Source of the DNA: Bacillota bacterium
Lineage (GTDB): Bacteria > Eremiobacterota > SpSt-956 > JAKJGF01
DNA length: 52,959 nucleotides
NCBI GenBank assembly: GCA_029555925.1
Contig: JAKPQU010000452.1
Span: 1-52,959 of the forward strand
Reading direction: 5' to 3'
In this document: in pieces, positions 17,101 through 25,578 of the stretch
Layout of the letters: each line of letters starts with the position of its first letter
Position numbering within the stretch: position 1 is the stretch's first letter
Made by a program: the position numbers and the translations under genes
Notes under the pieces: model-generated
Databases searched by the model: none
What the model was told of the DNA's origin: nothing
The model's input: the letters and a program-made list of their open reading frames with translations, nothing else

Positions 17101-18139
17101 ATCAATTACTCAAAAGTTCATATTATGTATCTCCATATTAATGATTATACTGCTTGTCTTTAAAGGTCTTAACTATCTTCTCACCAGACTATCTTTATCA
17201 AAGGTAAAAATTGTCTTCATAAATTATAATGCGGAACATAGAAATATTTACTCTGCCAATCTTGATGGCTCGGAATTAACCCCTCTTACTGATAATCACG
17301 GGCAAAAATCATCGCCCATATGGTCTCCTGATGGCAATAAAATAGCTTTTATCGAGAGAGAAAAAGGATACTCTCAAATATATGTTATGAACAGTAACGG
17401 AACCAGTAAAACCAGACTGGCAGAACCTGCAAAGGAAATATGGAGTATATCCTGGTCAAAAGACGGGAAAAAAATTCTATACACCTCCAGATACGGTAAA
17501 AAAAGTGATATATTTGTAATAAGCTGTGATGGTAAAGAAAAAAAACAACTGACACACAATAAAGCAAAAAATTTACATCCATGCTGGTCTCCCGACAACA
17601 GATATATCGTATATGAAGCTCTTTACCGTGATGATGAAGGAAGTATTTATGTAATGGATAATAATGGAAATAATCACAGGAAATTGACAGATAACACATG
17701 GAAAGAAAGCCATCCTGCCTGGTCTCCTGACGGAAAAAAAATAATGTTTATAGAAATATTATTAAGGATTAATAAAGAAATATTTACAATAAATCCTGAC
17801 GGAACAGAAAAAAATAATATTACAAAAAATGAAGGGCATGACTATTTTGCCTCCTGGTCTCCGGACAGTAAACAAATAGCATTTCAATCGGAGCGCGATG
17901 GCAATACGGAAATATATATTATGAATTCAGATGGAACAGATGTAAGGCGACTTACCATAGAGCCTCATTCAATTGACTGGAATCCCCTGTGGTCTCCCAC
18001 AGGGGATCATATTATTTTTACTTCTGACAGAGAAAACGGTGATAATAATATATATATGGTTGATTTAAAAGGAAGAAATTTAACAAAATTAATTAATATG
18101 CCTTACAATAAGAGTCAACCGGATCTAATATTAAAGTGA
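17087..18139 (+). CDS. TolB-like WD40/PD40 beta-propeller protein, membrane-anchored
   Basis: A 350-residue protein with an N-terminal membrane anchor (FILCISILMIILLVFKGLNYL) and then six to seven propeller blades. The blade signature is SPIWSPDGNKIAFI, ...HPCWSPDNRYIVYE, HPAWSPDGKKIMFI, FASWSPDSKQIAFQ and NPLWSPTGDHIIFT, each followed by a D-box such as IYVMNSNGTSKTRL. This is the PD40 family of TolB, expected to face the periplasm or cell exterior. It overlaps the TPR-FHA-like gene by 14 bases, so the two are probably co-translated and may form one envelope complex. TolA, TolQ, TolR and Pal are absent nearby, so a general Tol role is not supported. Confidence 0.85.
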   Translation: MKVTKSITQKFILCISILMIILLVFKGLNYLLTRLSLSKVKIVFINYNAEHRNIYSANLDGSELTPLTDNHGQKSSPIWSPDGNKIAFIEREKGYSQIYVMNSNGTSKTRLAEPAKEIWSISWSKDGKKILYTSRYGKKSDIFVISCDGKEKKQLTHNKAKNLHPCWSPDNRYIVYEALYRDDEGSIYVMDNNGNNHRKLTDNTWKESHPAWSPDGKKIMFIEILLRINKEIFTINPDGTEKNNITKNEGHDYFASWSPDSKQIAFQSERDGNTEIYIMNSDGTDVRRLTIEPHSIDWNPLWSPTGDHIIFTSDRENGDNNIYMVDLKGRNLTKLINMPYNKSQPDLILK

Positions 18140-18147
18140 AAAGTGAG

Positions 18148-18172
18148 CAGGGGCGTTTTAATAAACGCCCTG
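18148..18172 (+). terminator. Terminator-like hairpin
   Basis: caggggcgttttaataaacg followed by ccctg forms a stem-loop 9 bases after the TolB-like stop. No U-tract follows; gtgagac/gtgagat heptamers come next (18175-18203). Confidence 0.45.
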
Positions 18173-18232
18173 ATGTGAAGAGTGAGACGTGAGATGTGAG
18201 ACATAATACATGAAGATTGAAAGGATAAGACT

Positions 18233-18670
18233 ATGAAACATTTAAATATAAAATTTAAAAAACTTAATTCTCACAGCCTAATACCGGAATATATGAGTAA
18301 TTCGGCATCAGGTGCAGACATATATGCATGTGAAGAAGTTGTAATAGAGCCGGGAGAAATAAAACTTGTATCTACCGGTTTTTCCTTGGCAATACCGGAA
18401 GGATTTGAGGGACAGATAAGGCCAAGAAGCGGTCTGGCATTAAAGCATGGTATAAGCGTACTGAATAGCCCGGGAACAATTGACAGTGATTACAGAGGTG
18501 AAGTAAAGGTTATTCTCATTAACCTGGGTAAAAAGGCTTTTACGGTAAAATATGGAGACAGAATAGCTCAACTTGTCATAACGGAAGTAGCCAGGGCATC
18601 CTTTCAGACAGTACAGGATCTTGATGAAACACAGAGAAGTGAAGGAGGCTTCGGGCATACGGGATTCTGA
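18233..18670 (+). CDS. dut: dUTP diphosphatase (trimeric dUTPase)
   Basis: A 145-residue enzyme that hydrolyses dUTP to dUMP and pyrophosphate, keeping uracil out of DNA. All five family motifs are present in order: SASGADIYA (1), RPRSGLALKHG (2), GTIDSDYRGEVKV with the catalytic Asp (3), YGDRIAQLVI (4) and RSEGGFGHTGF (5, Phe-clamp). The length is typical of the homotrimeric class. GAAAGGAT precedes the ATG. It stands alone between heptamer repeats and a convergent gene. Confidence 0.96.
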   Translation: MKHLNIKFKKLNSHSLIPEYMSNSASGADIYACEEVVIEPGEIKLVSTGFSLAIPEGFEGQIRPRSGLALKHGISVLNSPGTIDSDYRGEVKVILINLGKKAFTVKYGDRIAQLVITEVARASFQTVQDLDETQRSEGGFGHTGF

Positions 18671-18714
18671 CGGAAATAATCTCAGACATTTTATCTATAT
18701 TTTGTTGCAATGAT

Positions 18715-19542
18715 TTACGGCTTTTTCTTCCTGCTCAAAAAATAAATTAATACAGGAAAAACAATCATAACTGCTGCTCCTATATAAAATGCGACCGGTA
18801 TTTCTTTAAGTCCTTCAAGCCCTTTTCCATGTACCGATGGCACGGCAGTATTACTTTCTTCCGGCGAAGGAGAAACGGCAGATCCGTTCGGCTCAGGAGG
18901 AACAGTGTTTGCACCGGCACTGTTCGGGTCGGTAGGAGCAGTGTTTGCACCGGAACTTCCAGGTTCATATGGTGCCACATCACCTGTCTCACCGGTAACT
19001 GCACCTGGAGAATTGTTCGGTTCAAAAGGTACAACCTCTTCTTTCTGAGTCGGAGCAGGTTTTACCTTGCCGGTAGCAGGTTTTTCCGGTTCATATGGTT
19101 CAACTACAGACGGAGGTTCTGTCTCATGAGGTGTATCGACAGAAGGAGTCTCTCCGAAAGGTACCAGATCATCAGGTTTCTTATTTGACTTACCGCCGGA
19201 AGGAGTAACAGACTCAGGTTCCTGTCCGTAAGGTTCAAGTTCTGACGAACCGCCGGGCTTTTTATCTTCTCCGTAAGGTTCAAGCTCTGACGAAGAACCT
19301 GATTTTTTTGTCGGTTTTGCAGTAGGCACGGATTTCATTGTAGGAAAAGGTTTTATTGTAGGAAAAGGTTTCATGGTAGGCATCTTCGGAATATTACTTC
19401 TATCAGGTATGTCAGGCACAGAAGGCATTGCAGGATTAACAGGAGGAGCCGGTGTGGAAAATCCATGAGGATTTTTCGCACAGATTTCCCTTACCTGAAT
19501 CAAACATAACATAAATATAAGAAATAATAAAATTCTTTTCAT
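18715..19542 (-). CDS. Exported Pro-rich protein with C-terminal membrane anchor
   Basis: A 275-residue low-complexity protein. A signal peptide (ILLFLIFMLCLIQVREICA) is followed by about 210 residues rich in Pro, Ser, Glu and Thr, with repeats such as SSELEPYGEDKKPGGSSELE, VEPYEPEKP and VAPYEPGSS, and short PFPTIKPFPTMK units. It ends in a hydrophobic helix (FYIGAAVMIVFPVLIYFL) and SRKKKP. The topology resembles a surface stalk anchored by a C-terminal helix and basic tail; no LPXTG-type sorting motif is visible. The start lies next to the hydF stop, so it is probably in the aspA-hydF transcript. Function is unknown. Confidence 0.8.
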   Translation of the reverse strand: MKRILLFLIFMLCLIQVREICAKNPHGFSTPAPPVNPAMPSVPDIPDRSNIPKMPTMKPFPTIKPFPTMKSVPTAKPTKKSGSSSELEPYGEDKKPGGSSELEPYGQEPESVTPSGGKSNKKPDDLVPFGETPSVDTPHETEPPSVVEPYEPEKPATGKVKPAPTQKEEVVPFEPNNSPGAVTGETGDVAPYEPGSSGANTAPTDPNSAGANTVPPEPNGSAVSPSPEESNTAVPSVHGKGLEGLKEIPVAFYIGAAVMIVFPVLIYFLSRKKKP

Positions 19543-19544
19543 AA

Positions 19545-20792
19545 TTATTCAGTCCTTTTTTCTCTTCTATAGGCGTCCAGAGCAGCAGGAAATGGAGAAA
19601 GAACCCTTTCTATAACCCCCTGTATAAAGGCAATACACAGGCCGTAGTTAGTTACAGGGACTCCTTCCTGTCTTGCTTTATGAATCCTGAATAACATTTC
19701 TCTTCTCGTAAGCATACATCCTCCGCAGTGGACAATAAGCTTATATTCTTTAAGATTTTCAGGATAATCTCTTCCGCATGACGTATCAATCTGAATATCT
19801 CCGCCTATATGCTGCCGTAACCATCTCGGAATTTTTACCCTCCCTATATCATCTTCTATAGGATGGTGACTGCATGCTTCACCTATAAGTATTTTGTCAC
19901 CAGGTTTCAATTTATCTATTGCAGAAACACTTCTGGCCGCTTCTACAATATCACCTTTATATCTTGCGAAAAGTATGGAAAAAGTAGTGCATTTTATATG
20001 TCCGGGAGTATCTGCCACCATTTTAAGAACTACCTGTGAATCACATACGGAAATATCAGGAGGATTTTTAAGATTATTCAATATATGGGCATATTCTCTT
20101 TCTTTAACTACAAGGGCTGCGCCGTCATTATCCAGAGCATCTCTTATAGCCTGTACCTGCGGCAGAATAAGTCTTCCTTTCGGTGCCTGCAGATCTATAG
20201 GAACAACAAGAACCGCTATACCGCCCGGTGTCATGAGATCACCTATAAGAGGAGGGGGATTCAAAAATTCTTCAGGACAGATATAAATTAAATGTTTTTT
20301 CAATTCATTTACATATTTATCCTTTTTGTCTGTATCTATACTGGAACATAGAAGTATTCTGTCTGTTCTCTTTCTTAAATCTTCCATAAAAGAAGAAGAA
20401 GGCTCTTTTAAATCTATTTTATTTACTGCAACTATGGAAGGGGTGAGCCTTTTTTTTGCTTCCTCTAAAATCTTTTCTTCATATTCTCCCCACTGGTCAG
20501 GTTCTGTTATGATTATAATCACATCTGAACGATCAAAAATTTTACCTGTTTTTTTGATTCTCAGCTCTGCCAGAGTCGATTTATCATCAAGACCTGCCGT
20601 ATCAAGGAATACTACAGGCCCCAGAGGTAAAAGCTCCATTGATTTCTCTACTACATCCGTTGTTGTGCCTGGCACAGGTGATGTTATTGCAACATCCTGG
20701 GAAGCAACCATATTGAGAAAACTTGATTTTCCAACATTGGTTCTCCCGAAAAGACCTATCTGTAATCTGAGCGATTTCGGTGTTTTTTGCAT
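19545..20792 (-). CDS. hydF: [FeFe]-hydrogenase H-cluster maturation GTPase HydF
   Basis: A 415-residue HydF, the scaffold that receives the di-iron subcluster built by HydE and HydG and passes it to the hydrogenase. The N-terminal GTPase has G1 GRTNVGKSS (16-24), the switch PGTTTDVVEKSMEL, G3 DTAG (64-67) and G4 VNKID. The C-terminal cluster domain has GEACSHHPIEDD and HCGGCMLTRREM, supplying the CxH...HCxxC ligands, and the family signature PVTNYGLCIAF. aspA lies 56 bases upstream on the same strand, an arrangement found in many hydrogenase-maturation loci. hydE, hydG and the hydrogenase are not in this window. Confidence 0.95.
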   Translation of the reverse strand: MQKTPKSLRLQIGLFGRTNVGKSSFLNMVASQDVAITSPVPGTTTDVVEKSMELLPLGPVVFLDTAGLDDKSTLAELRIKKTGKIFDRSDVIIIITEPDQWGEYEEKILEEAKKRLTPSIVAVNKIDLKEPSSSFMEDLRKRTDRILLCSSIDTDKKDKYVNELKKHLIYICPEEFLNPPPLIGDLMTPGGIAVLVVPIDLQAPKGRLILPQVQAIRDALDNDGAALVVKEREYAHILNNLKNPPDISVCDSQVVLKMVADTPGHIKCTTFSILFARYKGDIVEAARSVSAIDKLKPGDKILIGEACSHHPIEDDIGRVKIPRWLRQHIGGDIQIDTSCGRDYPENLKEYKLIVHCGGCMLTRREMLFRIHKARQEGVPVTNYGLCIAFIQGVIERVLSPFPAALDAYRREKRTE

Positions 20793-20848
20793 AAATGGCT
20801 ATCAGAAGTCAGCTATCAGCTTTCAGGAATAAATCTGACAGATGACTC

Positions 20849-22234
20849 TTAATATAAATCTTCCTTTCTAAATCCCAGACTCATAAGTTTATATGGCGAT
20901 AAAACCCTTTCAACCAGTTCTTTTCCAAGCTTATTGCTTAAAAATTCTCTTAAATTTTTATGTTCCGATACAAAAAATTCTTTAATGATTTCAGTACATG
21001 CTTCGTATCCGATATATGGTATAAAGGCAGTTACTATTACAGGACTCCTGTCAAAATATTCCCTGCACAGATCTTTATTTGCCTTTATCTGTTCAACATA
21101 ACCGGTCAACATATTATTTGTATTTATAAGTAAATCAATGGTTTCCAGCATGGCGAAAGAGAGAAGGGGCATAAATTCATTTATCTGAAAGGTACTTCTT
21201 GAAGTTGTTTCAGATATAATCAAATCATTTGCCATAACCTTTATGCCTGCCTGAATTGCTGCTTCTGCCATAACAGGGTTGACTTTTCCCGGCATAACAG
21301 AAGAGCCTGCCTGTACAGGAGGCAGAACTATTTCTCCCAGAAGATTTAACATACGAAGATCATTTGAAATCTTTATAATATTACTGGCATGACTTTTCAT
21401 AATACCTGAAGTCTCTACAAAAGGATCACTGTTGGCAGTCTGATCCATAACATTTTCTCCTCTTGCTATACCCAGGCCTGTAATATCTCTTAATTTTTCT
21501 ATAACGAGAAATATATAACTTCTCGGAGCACAGAGCCCTGTTCCGACTGCTGTTCCTCCTATATTTACAGTTCTCAATCTTTCTTCACATTTAAAAGTCC
21601 TCCATCTGTCCCGTGCAATTGCTTCTGCAAAACAGGAAAATTCTGCTCCCAGTGTAACGGGAACTCCTTCCTGAAGCTCTGTACGGCCTACCTTAACTAT
21701 TTCTGCAAATTCTTTTTCTTTCTTCTGAAATACCCCCTGAAGTTCTGCAATCTTCTGACTTAAATTTCTGAGACCGAATATGGCAGCTATCTTTACCGCT
21801 GTCGGGTAGGTATCGTTTGTTGACTGATGGAGATTTACCGTTTCAATGGGATGGATAAAAGAATAATCTCCTTTTTGCCTCCCTGAAAGTTCTATTGCCC
21901 TGTTTGCAATGACTTCATTTATATTCATATTGGTGGAAGTTCCTGCCCCGCCCTGAAGAGCATCCACAGGAAAGCTGTCTGAAAGATTGCCTTCTATAAT
22001 TTCATCACAGGCAAATTCTATTACGTCAGCTTTCTCCCGTTCTATATAGCCCAGCTCACAATTTGTAAGACAGCAGGCTTTTTTTACCATAGCCATGGCT
22101 TTTATAAGGGCACTGTTTACTCTGTATCCTGTGAGATTGAAGTTTTCTCTTCCTCTCTCCGTATGGATACCCCAGTAGATATGGTCAGGGATGTCTTTTT
22201 CTCCCAGCAAATCATGTTCTTTACGATAATTCAT
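20849..22234 (-). CDS. aspA: Aspartate ammonia-lyase
   Basis: A 461-residue enzyme of the fumarase/aspartase superfamily that converts aspartate to fumarate and ammonia. The signature GSSVMPGKVNP lies at residues 310-320. Other family blocks are GAGTSTNMNINEVIANRA (about 96-113), HQSTNDTYPTA (136-146) and GRTELQEGVPVTLG (183-196). An AGAGGAG site precedes the ATG. The gene is followed by hydF. In hydrogenase-maturation clusters the lyase is a recurrent neighbour, and its ammonia may feed H-cluster assembly; that link is context, not something shown here. The hydF gap contains agctatc-type heptamers (20800-20825). Confidence 0.94.
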   Translation of the reverse strand: MNYRKEHDLLGEKDIPDHIYWGIHTERGRENFNLTGYRVNSALIKAMAMVKKACCLTNCELGYIEREKADVIEFACDEIIEGNLSDSFPVDALQGGAGTSTNMNINEVIANRAIELSGRQKGDYSFIHPIETVNLHQSTNDTYPTAVKIAAIFGLRNLSQKIAELQGVFQKKEKEFAEIVKVGRTELQEGVPVTLGAEFSCFAEAIARDRWRTFKCEERLRTVNIGGTAVGTGLCAPRSYIFLVIEKLRDITGLGIARGENVMDQTANSDPFVETSGIMKSHASNIIKISNDLRMLNLLGEIVLPPVQAGSSVMPGKVNPVMAEAAIQAGIKVMANDLIISETTSRSTFQINEFMPLLSFAMLETIDLLINTNNMLTGYVEQIKANKDLCREYFDRSPVIVTAFIPYIGYEACTEIIKEFFVSEHKNLREFLSNKLGKELVERVLSPYKLMSLGFRKEDLY

Positions 22235-22263
22235 TTTATACTCCTCTGAGTTTTATTCCAGAC

Positions 22264-22401
22264 ATTATAGTGTATTTAAAATTTAATCTGTCGTGACGCA
22301 TAACGTGTAACGCGTGACGCGTTTAATCCCCGCGCATCACGCATTACGCTTTACGCATTACGAAGCTATTAATTATGGATCGTTATGAAATTAAATATAA
22401 T
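22264..22401. repeat. MITE-like element with heptamer core (family A, copy 1)
   Basis: The ends are imperfect inverted repeats: ttatagtgtatttaaaa near 22264-22280 against gttatgaaattaaatataat at 22382-22401. The core is a heptamer array (gtgacgc, ataacgt, gtaacgc, gtgacgc) and a 40-base stretch at 22324-22363 that matches 43602-43641 with one difference. A further solo end (attatagtgtatttcataag) lies at 22474-22493. The rest of the 22235-22667 gap is AT-rich, with ttcactt heptamers near 22530-22560 and no gene. Confidence 0.7.
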
Positions 22402-22667
22402 ATTTTACATCTCTTCAACCTTCATTTCAGTAAATATAATATTTTACATTTAAGAAAATGTCAAATATTTATAATTATAGTGTATTTCATAAGTTAGAGT
22501 ACATAGTGAAGATTGAGTAATGTCCCATTCTTTTCACTTTTCACTTTTCACTCCTCACTCAGGCAATCCAATCGACTATTGGCAAGCTTCACATTATGTG
22601 ATATTATAAATAAAATATCTTTATACAGAACACAGAGAGGAATTTAAATGGCATTTTGCCAGAAATT

Positions 22668-22766
22668 ATGGGGAATGACTGTAAAATTGCACCTCACGAA
22701 GAGCCGCCTGAGGAGGATCCGCCCAATATATATATAACTCCCTCTCAGAGGAATGAGGGGTTATGA
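22668..22766 (+). CDS. Possible 32-aa leader peptide overlapping the CorC gene
   Basis: An ATG at 22668 opens a frame encoding MGNDCKIAPHEEPPEEDPPN and 12 more residues. Its stop overlaps the next start as ATGA, the classic coupling arrangement. The composition (acidic, Pro-rich) looks protein-like, but no ribosome-binding site precedes this ATG. An overlapping frame from ATG 22648, with a good GAGAGGAATT site, encodes 29 basic residues ending at 22737. Either could be a leader, or the region could be an untranslated leader with a small hairpin (ccctctcagaggaatgaggg). Weakly supported. Confidence 0.3.
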   Translation: MGNDCKIAPHEEPPEEDPPNIYITPSQRNEGL

Positions 22767-24079
22767 GTATTTTAACTATAGGAATAATCTTAATTTTTAT
22801 CCTTGTAAGTGCATTTTATGTAGGAGCAGAATTTTCTGTTGTAAGTTCCAGGCGGAGTCGTATCAAACAGATGGCAGAAGAAGGGAACTTCATGGCTATC
22901 CGTCTGTTATCTGTAATGCAGGATTCCAAAAAATTAAACCGGTATATAGCGTGCTGCCAGATAGGTATTACTATTTCCAGCCTTCTTCTCGGTTCCTACG
23001 GAGAAGCTACACTGGCAAGACAGCTCGTTCCTGTATTTCAAAAGCTGGGAAACCTTCAGGAGGTTGCAGCACATTCTACGGCAGCTCTGGTAATACTCAT
23101 AGTATTAACGGGTATATTACTGGTTTTCGGAGAACTTATTCCTAAATATCTTTCTTTACAGTATCCGACTCAAACTGCTCTTATAACAATTTTACCTATG
23201 TCCTGGTCTATGTCCATCTTTTCCTGGTTTATACCTATAATCAGCGGCAGTGGTTCACTTGTACTAAAGCTTATTGGTAAAGATGAAGCCGCTCACAGGC
23301 ATATTCATTCTCCTGAAGAAATTGATCTCCTCATTGCGGAAAGCAGAGACGGAGGACTTCTTGAGCCTGATGAACATAAGAGATTACACCAGGCTCTACA
23401 GCTCAGCATAAGGCCGGCACATCAGTTAATGGTTCCAAGGCTTCATATCAATGCCATTGATGTGGAAACACCACTCGATGAAATCCTTAAAAAAGTTGCT
23501 CAAAGTCCATATACAAGACTTCCTGTTTATAGAGGTACAATTGACAATATAATTGGCATGATCAACATAAAAGACCTGGTCATGCATTATTTAAAACATG
23601 GAAGCATTAAATCCATTGACAGGTTAATGAGACCTGCACTGTTCATACCTGATACGGTAAAAGCTGACAGATTGTTATCTATGTTAAAAGAAAAAAAATG
23701 CCATCAGGCTATGATAGTAGATGAGTTTGGTGGTGTTGCAGGACTTATAACCCTGGAGGATGTACTGGCTGAACTGGTTGGAGAAGTAGGAGATGAATTC
23801 AAAACCCAGCAACTCAAGGCTGAACGTTTGCCTGACGGAAGGGTACGCTTACCGGGTATTATGCGCCTTGATGAAGCAGAACAGTGGACAGGTGTTCGAT
23901 GGGAAGGTAATGTTGATACAATAGGAGGATATGTAACTGAAATACTGGGTCATCTTCCTATGGCAGGAGAACATATTAATATTGACGGTATAGACCTGGA
24001 AATTGAAGAGATCAGACATCGTGCTATAGGTTCCATTCTGGTAACACCTGCTTCACAGGAGGAATTAAAGGATGGATAG
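22763..24079 (+). CDS. CorC/HlyC family membrane protein (CNNM-CBS-CorC_HlyC), copy 1
   Basis: A 438-residue protein with the three-part family layout: a four-helix CNNM/DUF21 membrane domain (residues 1-190, with GAEFSVVSSRRSRIKQMAEE and FGELIPKYLSL), a CBS pair (MVPRLHINAIDVE... VDEFGGVAGLITLEDVLAELVGEVGDE) and a C-terminal CorC_HlyC domain (LPDGRVRLPGIMRLDE). Such proteins act in magnesium/cobalt efflux or membrane homeostasis; the haemolysin name is historical. Its start overlaps a short frame, and its end overlaps copy 2 by eight bases, so the pair is translationally coupled. Confidence 0.9.
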   Translation: MSILTIGIILIFILVSAFYVGAEFSVVSSRRSRIKQMAEEGNFMAIRLLSVMQDSKKLNRYIACCQIGITISSLLLGSYGEATLARQLVPVFQKLGNLQEVAAHSTAALVILIVLTGILLVFGELIPKYLSLQYPTQTALITILPMSWSMSIFSWFIPIISGSGSLVLKLIGKDEAAHRHIHSPEEIDLLIAESRDGGLLEPDEHKRLHQALQLSIRPAHQLMVPRLHINAIDVETPLDEILKKVAQSPYTRLPVYRGTIDNIIGMINIKDLVMHYLKHGSIKSIDRLMRPALFIPDTVKADRLLSMLKEKKCHQAMIVDEFGGVAGLITLEDVLAELVGEVGDEFKTQQLKAERLPDGRVRLPGIMRLDEAEQWTGVRWEGNVDTIGGYVTEILGHLPMAGEHINIDGIDLEIEEIRHRAIGSILVTPASQEELKDG

Positions 24080-25376
24080 CCTTTTTGTTATCTTTGTAAT
24101 TGCCATACTTATAGGCCTGAACGGTTTATTTGTAGCAGCAGAATTTGCTATTGTAGGAACTACCAGAGCATTTATCGAGAGACAGTACTTACAGGGGAAC
24201 AGGCTGGCAGGTCTTGTAAGAAAAATAATTCATAATCCGAAATATTTAGACAACTATACTACTACGGGCCAGCTGGGAATAACTCTGGCCAGCCTTGGAC
24301 TCGGCATGTACGGAGAACAAAAACTGGCTTTATGGGCTAAATCTTTTCTTTTATACCTTGGACTGCCAGTATGGGTTAATATTTATGTCATAGCAAAGAT
24401 AATGGCCGTTACGTGTCTTACCTATTTACATGTAGTTTTAGGTGAAATGGTACCAAAAGTAATTGGCATGCTTATGGCAGAAAAGATTTCCCTGTGGATT
24501 ACACCGTTCATACTATGTGTTCAATGTATACTTTATCCTATGGTAATAGGTTTCAATGCCATAGGAACAGGCATTTTAAAAATTATCGGTATTAAAAGAC
24601 AGATTTCAGAAAGTGAACATTATTATACGCCGGAAGAACTGGAATATATTGTTAAAGAAAGCCATGAAGGAGGACTTCTCAGACCGGAATCTGCCCGGGT
24701 TATAAGGGATCTGTTTGAATTCGGCGATTTGAGTGCCGGTGAAGTCATGGTACCCAGGGTCAGAATGACAGGTATTCCTCTGGATGTAGATTTTGCTGAG
24801 CTTAATAAAATCGTTCATGACTCTCCTCACACGAGATATCCCGTATATGACGGAGATCTTGACCATATTGCAGGCATAATTCATATCAAAGATATACTCA
24901 GAAGATTACTCAAAAAAGAAAATATAGATAGAAAAGATCTCAGAGAAGTACCATATGTACCTGAAACAGCAGAATTAAATGATGTCCTTCTCGTGATGGG
25001 TAAATTACGTTCTCATATGGTTGTAGTCATGGATGAACATGGAGGCACGGCAGGAGTTATAACAATAGAGGATCTTTATGAAGAAGTGGTAGGAGAAATA
25101 GAAGAAGGCACAGGTAAAAGACCTGATATATATGAAGACGAAGAAGGTATCACTCATGTAGAAGGTACTGTAAGACTTGAAAAACTCGGAGAACATTTAA
25201 ATATAGTACTTGACCATGAAGAGGTAGATACTGTAAGCGGATTAATCCTTGATATGCTCGGTCGCCCGCCAGTGGTGGGAGATAAGCTCATATACAGGGA
25301 TCTTGTTTTTAAAGTAACCGATGTGGAAGGACAGGGTGTAAGAGAATGTACGGTTATAAAAGAAGGCACTGAATAA
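24072..25376 (+). CDS. CorC/HlyC family membrane protein, copy 2
   Basis: A 434-residue paralogue of the preceding gene with the same order: CNNM membrane domain (VAAEFAIVGTTRAFIERQYL, LGEMVPKVIG), CBS pair (EVMVPRVRMTGIPLDVDFAE, VMDEHGGTAGVITIEDLYEE) and CorC_HlyC domain (THVEGTVRLEKLGEHLNI). AGGAGG lies upstream of the ATG, inside the end of copy 1. Tandem CorC paralogues are common and may form heterodimers through their CBS modules. Confidence 0.9.
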   Translation: MDSLFVIFVIAILIGLNGLFVAAEFAIVGTTRAFIERQYLQGNRLAGLVRKIIHNPKYLDNYTTTGQLGITLASLGLGMYGEQKLALWAKSFLLYLGLPVWVNIYVIAKIMAVTCLTYLHVVLGEMVPKVIGMLMAEKISLWITPFILCVQCILYPMVIGFNAIGTGILKIIGIKRQISESEHYYTPEELEYIVKESHEGGLLRPESARVIRDLFEFGDLSAGEVMVPRVRMTGIPLDVDFAELNKIVHDSPHTRYPVYDGDLDHIAGIIHIKDILRRLLKKENIDRKDLREVPYVPETAELNDVLLVMGKLRSHMVVVMDEHGGTAGVITIEDLYEEVVGEIEEGTGKRPDIYEDEEGITHVEGTVRLEKLGEHLNIVLDHEEVDTVSGLILDMLGRPPVVGDKLIYRDLVFKVTDVEGQGVRECTVIKEGTE

Positions 25377-25424
25377 CACGTAAGGGGTTGTTAAAAAATA
25401 ACCATATAATATTTGCAATCGTGA

Positions 25425-25575
25425 CGCGTGACCCGGGGACAATAACCATAATTTGCCAGAGTCATTTTCTTACAGTCCCTGAATACCGTCAGCCCGGTCA
25501 TTACATCCCATTATCCCGAAAACGGCTATGACCAATTGGGTCACAATGAAGAATGAGACGCTGTTCCTCCTTTCA
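25425..25575. repeat. Degenerate family C element in the CorC/TPR gap
   Basis: Contains gtgacgc heptamers (25422-25435), then ataatttgccagagtcattt and cttacagtccct, then tatgaccaattgggtcacaa (25527-25546), gaatgagac and ctgttcctcc. The same ordered blocks appear at 42795-42880, so this is a diverged copy. No gene is present. Confidence 0.5.
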
Positions 25576-25578
25576 CGA

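Noticed and set aside
22690..22762. Metal-sensing riboswitch ahead of the CorC pair
   Set aside because: Only a short hairpin is visible; I could not match the conserved cores of the M-box or similar classes.
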